From: Bradyrhizobium nivariense
GTDB taxonomy: Bacteria; Pseudomonadota; Alphaproteobacteria; Rhizobiales; Xanthobacteraceae
NCBI RefSeq assembly: GCF_029846715.1
Contig: NZ_JARVWW010000023.1
Span: forward strand, 1-64,000
Direction of reading: 5' to 3'
DNA: 64,000 bases
The position numbers were made by a program, and so were the translations under genes. Below, one piece after another: positions 26,886-34,180 of this stretch (positions are counted from its first letter, which is position 1; the number at the start of each line of letters is the position of its first letter). The notes beneath the pieces were generated by a model, which saw nothing but the letters and a program-made list of their open reading frames with translations, was not told where the DNA came from and did no database searches.

Positions 26886-27112
26886 GCTGTAACGCCGATC
26901 CGCTGGTGCTGGACTTCGTCGAATGGGTTGCGCGCGAGCCGCGCGCCTATGCCGAGGTGATCGCGACCTGGAAGACCTCGTGCCCGCGCCTCACCATCTG
27001 GGAAGACGCCGCCGACCGCGGCTACGTCGCCCGCGAGACCCAGCCCGGTGTCGGGCTGATCATCGCGGTGACGGCGGACGGCGAGAGGTTGCTGCGCACG
27101 AACGGGCGGTGA
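26882..27112 (+). CDS. Small protein, possible winged-helix fold
   Basis: A 76-residue protein whose ATG overlaps the TSUP stop (ATGA), so it is translationally coupled. The pattern AYAEVIATWKTSCPRLTIWEDAADRGYV followed by a beta wing GLIIAVTADGERLLR looks like a winged helix, as in small regulators or adaptor proteins. I do not recognise a named family. Its role is probably tied to the exporter. Repeats fill the next 300 bp. Confidence 0.7.
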   Translation: MSCNADPLVLDFVEWVAREPRAYAEVIATWKTSCPRLTIWEDAADRGYVARETQPGVGLIIAVTADGERLLRTNGR

Positions 27113-27136
27113 TGGCTGCGCCGCAACCCCGCGCTC

Positions 27137-27308
27137 TCGCTGTCATCATCCGCGAAGGCGGATGATCCAGTAATCACCAGCGGTGGTTTGTCACACGACT
27201 GCTGCGGCGTACTGGATGCCCCGCCTGCCGCCTACGCTAAAGCTTCGGCGCCCCTAGACCTCAACCCCGGCGAAGCCTTGGCGTAGCCGGGTCGCCGGGC
27301 ATGACAAC
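27137..27308. repeat. Dispersed ~175 bp repeat, copy B
   Basis: Reverse-orientation partner of 11395-11572. The block 27207-27305 is almost identical to the complement of 11399-11497 (a handful of mismatches), and the outer hairpin (GTCATCATCCGCGAAGGCGGATGATCC) corresponds to the GTGATCC hairpin of the other copy. It contains no supported gene. Confidence 0.7.
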
Positions 27309-27341
27309 GGAGTTTGATGCGGACACCTCTCTCCACAACAT

Positions 27342-27427
27342 CATTGCGAGCGCAAGCGAAGCAATCCAGAATGTCTCCGCGGCGGCAGTCTGGATTGCTT
27401 CGTCGCAAGAGCTCCTCGCAATGACGG
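27342..27427. repeat. Inverted repeat CATTGCGAGC...GCAATGACG
   Basis: Outer arms CATTGCGAG and CTCGCAATG bracket inner arms GAAGCAATCCAGA/TCTGGATTGCTTC. Repeats with these ends are frequent between rhizobial genes (general knowledge). It lies 20 bp before the glutathione transferase start, so that gene's promoter is upstream of or within it. Confidence 0.6.
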
Positions 27428-27446
27428 AGCATGAGGAGGCGCTTTC

Positions 27447-28145
27447 ATGTCGCTCAAACTGTTCGAACTCGTCGGCACCGATGCGTCACGCCCCTTCAGC
27501 CCGTATTGCTGGCGCATTCGGATGGCGCTGGCGCACAAGGGACTGGCGGCGCAATCGCTGCCCTGGCGCTTCACCGAGAAGAGCGCGATTGCGCCGCACG
27601 GCTCGGAGAAGGTCCCGGTGCTGCTGCATCACGACGAGCCGGTGGTCGATTCCTGGGCGATCGCGACCTATCTCGAAGACAATTTTCCGGACCGTCCGTC
27701 GCTGTTCGGCGGCGAGGGCGGCCGCGCCATGGCGCGCATGCTGAATGCCTGGGGCGACATCGCCATCGTCGGCGGCATCTTTCCGCTGATCGTCGCCGAC
27801 ATCCCGAAAAACCTTGCTGAGGTCGACGCCGCCTATTTCCGCCAGTCGCGCGAGGCGCGTTTCGGCGGCAAGAGTCTGGAAGAGGTGATGGCGGGCCGCG
27901 ATGCCGGTGTGGTCGCGTTCCGCAAATCGCTCGAGGTGATGCGGCAGACCCTGAAGAAGCAGCCCTTCATCGGCGGCGCTGCGCCGAACTATGCCGATTA
28001 CATCGTGTTCGGCGGTTTTCAGTGGGCGCGCGTGACGAGCCCGTTCAAGCTGCTCGAGGCGGATGATCCGGTCTATGCCTGGCGGGAAAAGCTGCTCGAT
28101 GCGTTCGACGGCATGGCGCGAAAATCGCCGGGACATGCGGTATAG
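27447..28145 (+). CDS. Glutathione S-transferase family protein (beta-etherase-like)
   Basis: A 232-residue protein with an N-terminal thioredoxin-like GST domain (residues 1-85, with SRPFSPYCWRIRMALAHKGL and the KVPVLLHHDEPVVDSWAI turn that binds glutathione) and an all-helical C-terminal domain. The FSP-x-C pattern near residue 18 resembles LigE-type beta-etherases and FosA-independent GSTs more than the Tyr/Ser classes. Substrate unknown. ATG at 27447 follows GAGGAGGCGCTTTC, a strong ribosome-binding site. Confidence 0.85.
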   Translation: MSLKLFELVGTDASRPFSPYCWRIRMALAHKGLAAQSLPWRFTEKSAIAPHGSEKVPVLLHHDEPVVDSWAIATYLEDNFPDRPSLFGGEGGRAMARMLNAWGDIAIVGGIFPLIVADIPKNLAEVDAAYFRQSREARFGGKSLEEVMAGRDAGVVAFRKSLEVMRQTLKKQPFIGGAAPNYADYIVFGGFQWARVTSPFKLLEADDPVYAWREKLLDAFDGMARKSPGHAV

Positions 28146-28201
28146 GGCAGGCTCTCTCTTCGATGTGGCGCGACCTCGCGTCTTATGCGCAGTCATGCCA
28201 C

Positions 28202-28399
28202 TTATTTGCCCGCGCTCGCCGCCGCCTCGCGCAAACAGGCCCGGCACAAACAATCCTCGCCCTTGACCGGCATCGGCAGCCGCGCCGTTTCCTCCGCGCA
28301 CCAGCAGGTGCCTGAGAGATCGCAGCCGAATTCGGCGCCGCAGCGGGAACAGGCGAGGCGGCGCGGTTCCTGCAATGGAAATTCTTGCGGATTTGTCAT
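28202..28399 (-). CDS. Cysteine-rich CWC family protein
   Basis: A 65-residue protein with nine or so cysteines in the pattern ACSRCGAEFGCDLSGTCWC...CLCRACL. The SGTCWC core is the hallmark of the cysteine-rich CWC family (small metal-binding proteins of unknown function). Starts with ATG at 28399; the DUF1800 gene starts 115 bp away on the other strand, giving a short divergent promoter region. Confidence 0.8.
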   Translation of the reverse strand: MTNPQEFPLQEPRRLACSRCGAEFGCDLSGTCWCAEETARLPMPVKGEDCLCRACLREAAASAGK

Positions 28400-28513
28400 G
28401 ATTTGCGCAAAAGCTTCGCCGTCATTTTCATGTCGGGTTCATCCCCCGCTGCGGTATATTACGCCTCGCGCACGGACTCGGAAAGCGGTTGGCAACGCGC
28501 GAAGGACATATCG

Positions 28514-30103
28514 ATGGCCCGCGATTCGCAAGCCGCCCTCGTCGCGCTCAACCGGTTCGGCTTCGGTGCCCGCGGCGGGGCGTCCGGAGATCTCATCAAC
28601 GCGGCCTCGGATCCGCGCGGATTCGTCAAGGCGGAGCTGAGCCGCCCCAACGGCGTGCTGCTGGAGGCGCCAGGGCTGCAATCCACGCCGCAGCTCGGGC
28701 AGGCCGTGTTCGCCTATCAGGACCAGGTCAAGCAGGCGCGCGAGGCCGCCGCCAAAGCCGGCGCGCCGACTGAGGCGACGCCGCCGCAGGCGCCGTCCGA
28801 TCAAAAGCCCGGATTGCGCCGCAATCTCTCGCTGAACACCGCGGCGACCGAGATCGCCGGCCGGATGGCCGAGGCCAGGCCGACTGACAGCAAGCCGACT
28901 GACAACAAGCCGGCCAATATGGCGAAGCCCGACACGATGCAGCCCAACGCCGCTGCGCCCCCCGCCGCAAAACCCGCGCCGCAGCCGCTCAACGTCATCC
29001 AGAAAACCTTTCGCGCCGAGGCGCTGGCGCGGTTGCAGCGCGCGACGCTGGTCGAGTGCGGCTTCACCGAACGTCTGGTCGTATTCTGGTCCAACCATTT
29101 TTGCATCTCCGCCAGCAAAGGCGAGCTGGCGCGGATATGGGCCGGCGCGTTCGAGCGCGAGGCGATCAGGCCGCATGTGCTCGGGCGTTTCGCCGACATG
29201 CTCCGGGCCGTCGAGCAGCACCCGGCGATGCTGTTCTTCCTCGACAACCAGCAATCGCTCGGGCCGGACTCGCGCGCGGGCCAGAACCGCAAGCGCGGGC
29301 TGAACGAAAATCTCGCCCGCGAAATCATGGAGCTGCATACGCTCGGCGTTGGCGGCGGCTACACGCAGGACGACGTCACCTCGCTCGCGCGCATCATCAC
29401 CGGCTGGACCTTTGCCGGCCGGCAGGGACAGCTCGGCTCACCCGGCTCCTTCGTGTTCAATACCAATGCGCATCAGCCCGGGCCGCAAATGCTGCTTGGC
29501 AAGACCTACGAGCCGACCGGGCTCGCGCAGGGCGAGGCCGCGCTCGCCGACATTGCCCGTCATCCCTCGACTGCGAACTTCATCGCCACCAAATTCGTCC
29601 GCCATTTCGTCGCCGACGATCCGCCGCCTGCGTTGGTGGCACGATTGCGCGATGTCTTCATCAAGACCGACGGCGATCTCAAGGCGCTTGCAACGGCACT
29701 GGTCGATTCCGACGAGGCGTGGAAGGCGCCGCTGACCAAGATGCGTTCGCCTTACGATTTCGTGGTCGCGAGTGGCCGGCTGCTGGCGCGCGTGCCGGAA
29801 GATCCCGGCGGCTACCTCAACAATCTCAATCTGCTGGGACAGCCGCTGTGGTCGCCGGCCGGCCCTAATGGTTTCGCCGACACCAGCGCCGCCTGGGCTG
29901 CGCCCGAAGGCATCAAGCTTCGGCTTGACATCGCCGCGCAGATGGGCGCGCGGCTGGGCAACAACATCGACCCGCTCGACCTCTTGGAATTTGCCGCCGC
30001 AGATGCGGCCTCCATCGAAACGCGGCGGACCATCGAGCGCGCGGAGTCGCGGCAGCAGGCGCTGGCGCTGCTGTTGATGTCGCCGGAAATGCAAAGGAGA
30101 TGA
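28514..30103 (+). CDS. DUF1800 domain protein
   Basis: A 529-residue protein of the DUF1800 family, nearly always encoded next to a DUF1501 protein; function unknown. Visible: N-terminal ALNRFGFGARGG, the core VVFWSNHFCISASKG, NLAREIMELHTLGVGGGYTQDDV and FVRHFVADDPPP. A Lys/Pro/Ala-rich insert occupies about residues 70-155 (repeated TDSKPTDNKP). No clear signal peptide is seen, although many homologues are exported. The ATG at 28514 follows GAAGGACATATCG; longer in-frame starts are less supported. The stop overlaps the DUF1501 ATG cluster. Confidence 0.88.
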   Translation: MARDSQAALVALNRFGFGARGGASGDLINAASDPRGFVKAELSRPNGVLLEAPGLQSTPQLGQAVFAYQDQVKQAREAAAKAGAPTEATPPQAPSDQKPGLRRNLSLNTAATEIAGRMAEARPTDSKPTDNKPANMAKPDTMQPNAAAPPAAKPAPQPLNVIQKTFRAEALARLQRATLVECGFTERLVVFWSNHFCISASKGELARIWAGAFEREAIRPHVLGRFADMLRAVEQHPAMLFFLDNQQSLGPDSRAGQNRKRGLNENLAREIMELHTLGVGGGYTQDDVTSLARIITGWTFAGRQGQLGSPGSFVFNTNAHQPGPQMLLGKTYEPTGLAQGEAALADIARHPSTANFIATKFVRHFVADDPPPALVARLRDVFIKTDGDLKALATALVDSDEAWKAPLTKMRSPYDFVVASGRLLARVPEDPGGYLNNLNLLGQPLWSPAGPNGFADTSAAWAAPEGIKLRLDIAAQMGARLGNNIDPLDLLEFAAADAASIETRRTIERAESRQQALALLLMSPEMQRR

Positions 30104-30105
30104 TG

Positions 30106-31323
30106 ATGATCGACTGCGTCGAGAACCGCCTCATCACCTCGCGCCGCGGCCTCCTGCTCGGCGGCGCGTCCTTCGCGGCGTGGGCCTATTTGCCGAAATT
30201 CGCGCGCGCGGCGGATGGCCGCGATCCGCGACTGATGGTCGTGATCCTGCGCGGCGCGCTCGATGGGCTCTCGACCGTCGCGCCGGTCGGCGACCCCGAT
30301 TATGCCGGCCTGCATGGATCGATCGCGCTCGCGGCGGACGGCGCGCATCCAGCGATCATGCTCGATACTTTCTTCGCGCTGCATCCGGCGATGCCGGAAT
30401 TTGCGCGGATGTATTGCGACATGCATGCCGCCGTGATCCATGCGGTCGCGACGCCCTATCGCGACCGTTCGCATTTCGACGGCCAGGACGTGCTCGAAAG
30501 CGGCTACGCCGGCCCGGGGCGCGTGCAATCCGGCTGGCTCAACCGTGCGCTGGAAGCGCTGCCGCGCGGCGAGCGCGTGTCGAGCGGGCTTGCGGTCGGG
30601 CCCACCACGCCGCTGGTGCTGCGCGGCAATGCGCCGACCGTCGGCTGGGCGCCGGTGGCGCTGCCGCAAGCAGACGACGACACCGCGATGCGGCTGGTCG
30701 ATCTCTACCGTCATCGCGATCCCGCGCTGGCGTCGGCCTTGTCGCAGGGCCTTCAGCTCGAGAAGGCAGCGAGCGGCGATGACATGAAGCCGAAGCCGGG
30801 CAACGCGGTCGCGCAGATGCGGCAGGTCGCGCGCGGCGCCGCAAAACTGATGGCGGCCGACGACGGCCCGCGCATCGCCGCGCTCGCCTTCGACGGCTGG
30901 GACACGCACGCCAACGAAGGCGGGCCGGTCGGTCGCCTCGCGTTCCTGCTCGGCGGTCTGGACGGTGCGCTCGCCGAATTCGAAAGCGGCCTCGGCGATC
31001 ACTGGCGCGACACCGTCGTCGTGGTCGCGACCGAGTTCGGCCGCACCGCGCGCATCAACGGCACCGACGGCACCGACCACGGCACGGGAACGATCGCGCT
31101 GCTCGCCGGCGGTGCGGTGAAGGGCGGCCGCGTCATCTCCGACTGGCCCGGCCTCAAGCCCGCCAACCTCTACGAAGGCCGTGACCTCAAGCCGACCACC
31201 GATCTGCGCTCCGTGATCAAGGGCGTGCTGCAGGGCCAGTTCGGCCTGTCGGATCGCGCGCTGGCGGAGACGGTGTTCCCGGACAGCGGAAGCGCAAGGC
31301 CGATGAAGGGATTGGTTGCTTAA
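30106..31323 (+). CDS. DUF1501 domain protein with Tat signal
   Basis: A 405-residue protein of the DUF1501 family (sulfatase/alkaline-phosphatase-like fold). A twin-arginine signal is visible (TSRRGLLLGGASFAAWAYL ending near ARA), so the protein should be exported folded. Conserved blocks: VILRGALDGLSTVAPVGDP, YRDRSHFDGQDVLESG, and DTVVVVATEFGRTARING followed by GTDHGTG. Three ATGs run in series at 30100-30108; the one at 30106 sits 6 nt from AGGAG. Coupled to DUF1800. Its stop codon is shared with the left edge of the DUF559 cassette. Confidence 0.88.
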   Translation: MIDCVENRLITSRRGLLLGGASFAAWAYLPKFARAADGRDPRLMVVILRGALDGLSTVAPVGDPDYAGLHGSIALAADGAHPAIMLDTFFALHPAMPEFARMYCDMHAAVIHAVATPYRDRSHFDGQDVLESGYAGPGRVQSGWLNRALEALPRGERVSSGLAVGPTTPLVLRGNAPTVGWAPVALPQADDDTAMRLVDLYRHRDPALASALSQGLQLEKAASGDDMKPKPGNAVAQMRQVARGAAKLMAADDGPRIAALAFDGWDTHANEGGPVGRLAFLLGGLDGALAEFESGLGDHWRDTVVVVATEFGRTARINGTDGTDHGTGTIALLAGGAVKGGRVISDWPGLKPANLYEGRDLKPTTDLRSVIKGVLQGQFGLSDRALAETVFPDSGSARPMKGLVA

Positions 31324-31778
31324 CCTCTCCCGCCCTTGAGCGGGGAGAGGTCGGATTGCGTAGCAATCCGGGTGAGGGGCAAGGCAATGCGCGGCCACGA
31401 TCAGAAATCCATCCGACGCGCACGGCGACTGCGCGTCGATCAAACAGATGCAGAGACAGTTCTCTGGAATCGAATCCGCAACCGTCGCGTCGACGGTAAC
31501 AAGTTCGTCAGGCAGGAGCCGATCATCGGCTATATCTGCGACTTCGTCTGCCGTGAGAAGCGGTTTATCATTGAAGTCGATGGTGGCCAGCACAACGAGT
31601 CGACAGCCGACGCGATCCGAGATGAACGCCTGCGCGAAAGAGGCTATAAGATCCTTCGCTTCTGGAACAACGACGTGCTCGGAAATATCGACGGCGTTTT
31701 GTCCATTATTCAAACCGAACTCGCGGAGGCAGCCCCTCACCCCACCCTCTCCCCGTAAGAACGGGGCGAGGGAGTGAG
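31321..31778 (+). mobile_element. Palindromic composite element carrying a DUF559 gene (copy 7)
   Basis: Left module 31321-31379: stem of CCTCTCCCGCCCTTGAGCGGG type, then GGATTGCGTAGCAATCC hairpin, ending GGGTGAGGGG. Right module 31733-31778: CCCCTCACCCCACCCTCTCC plus GTAAGAACGGGGCGAGGGAG. The complete DUF559 gene lies between them. The motif CCATCCGAC (31409-31417) starts exactly 29 nt after the left module, as in copies 8, 9 and, in degenerate form, 10. Calling it mobile is inference: no target-site duplication was established. Confidence 0.55.
31387..31758 (+). CDS. DUF559 endonuclease-like protein (PD-(D/E)XK/Vsr-related)
   Basis: A 123-residue DUF559 protein, related to very-short-patch-repair and restriction-type nucleases. 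Visible: LRVDQTDAETVLWNRIRNRR, GNKFVRQEPIIGYICDFVC and the catalytic-looking Asp52 and Glu63-x-Asp65 followed by GGQH (66-69). The ATG at 31387 sits 7 nt beyond the left palindromic module, whose GAGG probably serves as ribosome-binding site. The last ten or so residues (AAPHPTLSP) and the stop are encoded by the right module. Function of the family is not established; a nuclease role in repair or element movement is possible. Confidence 0.85.
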   Translation: MRGHDQKSIRRARRLRVDQTDAETVLWNRIRNRRVDGNKFVRQEPIIGYICDFVCREKRFIIEVDGGQHNESTADAIRDERLRERGYKILRFWNNDVLGNIDGVLSIIQTELAEAAPHPTLSP

Positions 31779-31837
31779 AGGGCGGTGCGTTCCCGACTCT
31801 AAAGGCGATCGAACCTCCGGCGCTTGCCGGGGGTCTC

Positions 31838-32044
31838 AACCTCTCCCCGCCCTTCTGCGGGGAGAGGTCGGATCGCGCAGCGATCCGGGTGAGGGGCCAG
31901 GCACATCGCTTTCCAAGACGATAGTCCATCCGACTCGCACAATGACGGTGCGCGGATTATGGACTTCAATTACAATTCAGACCGAACTCGCGGAGGCAGC
32001 CCCTCACCCCACCCTCTCCCCGTAAGAACGGGGCGAGGGAGTGA
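31838..32044 (+). repeat. Composite palindromic element, copy 8, deletion derivative of the DUF559 cassette
   Basis: Left module (AACCTCTCCCCGCCCTTCTG stem, GATCGCGCAGCGATC hairpin, ending GGGTGAGGGG at 31896), 29 nt, CCATCCGAC (31926-31934), only 46 nt of interior, then a 70-nt stretch (31981-32050) identical to 31714-31783 in copy 7, including the end of the DUF559 reading frame. The nuclease body is missing. Confidence 0.75.
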
Positions 32045-32087
32045 GAGGGCAGTGCCTCCCTTACGATCGCCTGATAGGAGACACCCC

Positions 32088-32411
32088 ATGTACATCGCCA
32101 TGAACCGCTTCCGCGTCACCAAAGGCTCTGAATCCGCCTTCGAGCAGGTCTGGCTTTCGCGCGATACCCATCTCGACAAGGTGCCGGGCTTCGTCGAATT
32201 TCATCTGCTGCGCGGCCCCGAGCTCGAGGACCACACGCTGTACGCCTCGCACACGGTGTGGGCCAATTACGCCGCGTTCGAGGCCTGGACCAAGTCGGAG
32301 GCTTTTCGTGCGGCGCATCAGCGTGCTGGCGACAACAAGCCGCTTTATCTCGGACATCCGCAGTTCGAAGGCTTTGAGGTGATGCAGACGGTCGGACGCG
32401 GCGCGAAGTAG
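32088..32411 (+). CDS. IsdG/HmuQ-type heme-degrading monooxygenase
   Basis: A 107-residue ABM-fold protein. The IsdG-family catalytic set is present: Asn6, Trp67 and His77, at the spacing of staphylococcal IsdG (Asn7, Trp67, His77). Bradyrhizobium is known to have IsdG-type heme oxygenases HmuQ and HmuD that free iron from heme; this is a relative, but no heme-uptake genes are in the window, so the exact orthology is open. Start ATG at 32088, 8 nt after AGGAG. Element copy 8 ends 44 bp upstream, so its promoter is probably inside or just after that repeat. Confidence 0.8.
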   Translation: MYIAMNRFRVTKGSESAFEQVWLSRDTHLDKVPGFVEFHLLRGPELEDHTLYASHTVWANYAAFEAWTKSEAFRAAHQRAGDNKPLYLGHPQFEGFEVMQTVGRGAK

Positions 32412-32429
32412 CACGCCGCGCTTCAAGCG

Positions 32430-33371
32430 TCAGTCCTGCGTAATCTTGTCGATCTCGGCGAGATCATCCGCACTGAGCTTCCACGCGATCGCCTTCACAT
32501 TCTCCTCGACCTGCTCGACGCGGGTGGCACCGGCGATCACGCTCGACACTTGCGGGCGCGCGGCGAGCCACGAAAAAGCGAGCTCGAGCATGCTGTGCCC
32601 GCGCGCCTTCGCGAAGGCCGTGAGCTTCTCGACGATGTCCTCGTTGCGCGGCGTGACGTAGCGGTCGCGCAGCCGCGGCACCTTGCCGAACCGGGTGTCG
32701 CCGGGCGCGGCCTCGCCCTTGCTGTATTTGCCGGTCAGGAGTCCGCTTGCGAGCGGGAAGAACGGCAGTAATCCGAGCTTGTATTCCTGCGCGGCCGGCA
32801 GCAGATCCTTCTCGATGTCGCGCACGACCAGGGAATATTCGTCCTGGCAGGAGACGAAGCGGCTGACATTCATCGCGCGTGCGACATACTCAGCTTCGGC
32901 AACCCGCCAGGCCGGAAAGTTCGAATTGCCGATGTAGCGGACCTTACCCTGCCGGACGAGATCGTCGAGCGCGCGCAAGCTCTCCTCGATCGGCGTCAGC
33001 GGGTCGTAATCGTGCTGCTGGTAGAGATCGATGTAATCGGTCTTCAGCCGCTTCAGGCTTGCGTCCACGGCGTCCATGATGTAGCGGCGCGAGGCGCCCT
33101 GCCTGGTTCCATCGTCCGCCATGGGCTTGGAGTATTTCGTCGCCAGCACGATGTCCTTGCGGCGATCGCCCAGCACGGCGCCGAGCACATTTTCCGAGCC
33201 GCCCATGTTCGAATAGATGTCGGCGGTGTCGAACAGCGTGATGCCGAGATCGAGCGCGCGATGGATCACCTTGCGCGAGGTCTCGAGGTCGGTGCGCTGA
33301 CCGAAATTGTTGCAGCCGAGTCCGACCGCAGACACGCGCAGGCCGGAGGCGCCGAGATTACGAATTTCCAT
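32430..33371 (-). CDS. Aldo/keto reductase
   Basis: A 313-residue NADPH-dependent TIM-barrel oxidoreductase. The catalytic tetrad is visible: Asp48 (LFDTA), Tyr53 (DIYSN), Lys79 (ATKYSK) and His120 (YQQHDYD). The C-terminal cofactor segment VSSVIAGATRVEQVEENVKA is typical of the subfamily that includes YghZ and voltage-gated potassium channel beta-subunit homologues. Substrate unknown. Convergent with the heme monooxygenase gene, 18 bp apart. Confidence 0.92.
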   Translation of the reverse strand: MEIRNLGASGLRVSAVGLGCNNFGQRTDLETSRKVIHRALDLGITLFDTADIYSNMGGSENVLGAVLGDRRKDIVLATKYSKPMADDGTRQGASRRYIMDAVDASLKRLKTDYIDLYQQHDYDPLTPIEESLRALDDLVRQGKVRYIGNSNFPAWRVAEAEYVARAMNVSRFVSCQDEYSLVVRDIEKDLLPAAQEYKLGLLPFFPLASGLLTGKYSKGEAAPGDTRFGKVPRLRDRYVTPRNEDIVEKLTAFAKARGHSMLELAFSWLAARPQVSSVIAGATRVEQVEENVKAIAWKLSADDLAEIDKITQD

Positions 33372-33607
33372 GGGAGATCCCTGTCAGAGATGGGCAGGGG
33401 CGCATTGTGACTGCGGTGCGCCGCTGCAGCAAGCCGCGCGCCGCGTTGCTGCCATGCCGACAAGGAACTGCCGACAAAAAAATGCGGCCCCTGTCAGACG
33501 CGGCGACTGACGGGGACCGCTTTGGGGCGCTTGATCGGTGACGGGGGGCCTGATCAGACGCAGGTGCAACCTAGTCCCGCTATGTTACGCGCGGGTGACA
33601 GCCAGAG

Positions 33608-33616
33608 TTATCCACA
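33608..33616 (+). other. Isolated perfect DnaA box
   Basis: TTATCCACA matches the consensus DnaA box exactly and is followed by a run of nine G. It is a single site in the 266-bp gap between an aldo/keto reductase and an acetyltransferase; no cluster, AT-rich unwinding region or replication gene is nearby, so an origin is not suggested. Confidence 0.4.
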
Positions 33617-33637
33617 GGGGGGGGGTGCAGCAGCGGA

Positions 33638-34093
33638 TCAGAATATCTTGCGATAGACGATGAAGCCGGAGCGCTCGGCGACCTTGTCATACAGGCGCTG
33701 CGCCGTGACGTTGGTCTCATGCGTCTGCCAGTAGACGCGCGGGGCCCCTGCGAGTTGCGCGCGCTCGTAGACGCCGTGGATCAGCGCCGAGCCGACACCC
33801 TTGCCGCGTGCGGCCTCGGTCGTGAACAGGTCCTGCAAATAGCAGGACGGCTCGATCGCGGTGGTGCTGCGATGGAAGAGATAGTGCGTCAGCCCGAGCA
33901 GGCGGCCCTCGCTTTCGGCGACCAGCGCGTGCACCGGCTCATAGGCATCGAAGAAGCGCTGCCACGTGATCCGCGTGATCTCGCCTGAGAGCGCGGTCGG
34001 GCCGGAGCGGCCGTAGAAGGCGTTGTAGCCGTCCCACAGCGGCAGCCATTGATCGTAGTCCTGCTTGGTGACGGAGCGAATGGTGAGGGGCAT
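33638..34093 (-). CDS. GNAT N-acetyltransferase
   Basis: A 151-residue single-domain GNAT protein. Motif A for acetyl-CoA binding is visible in LQDLFTTEAARGKGVGSALIHGV (RGKGVG about residues 105-110), followed by the Tyr/His-containing YWQTHETNVTAQRLYDKVAERSGF. It acetylates an unknown amine, possibly a small molecule or protein N-terminus. Start ATG at 34093 (MPLTIRSVTKQDY) is typical. A sensor gene lies upstream on the same strand 87 bp away. Confidence 0.88.
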   Translation of the reverse strand: MPLTIRSVTKQDYDQWLPLWDGYNAFYGRSGPTALSGEITRITWQRFFDAYEPVHALVAESEGRLLGLTHYLFHRSTTAIEPSCYLQDLFTTEAARGKGVGSALIHGVYERAQLAGAPRVYWQTHETNVTAQRLYDKVAERSGFIVYRKIF

Positions 34094-34180
34094 GTGAGAA
34101 TTCCACGATCTCGGGGCGCACGACGAAGAGGTGTCACTTCATACGTGATGATTGCACTGCCGATCAATCGCTCAGTCGCA

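Noticed and set aside
31774..32025. 83-codon frame across element copy 8
   Set aside because: It is made of palindromic modules; its C-terminal resemblance to the DUF559 protein comes from the duplicated 70-nt end, not from a functional gene.
33608..33616. Replication origin suggested by a perfect DnaA box
   Set aside because: Single box, no AT-rich unwinding region, no dnaA/hemE/parAB genes near.
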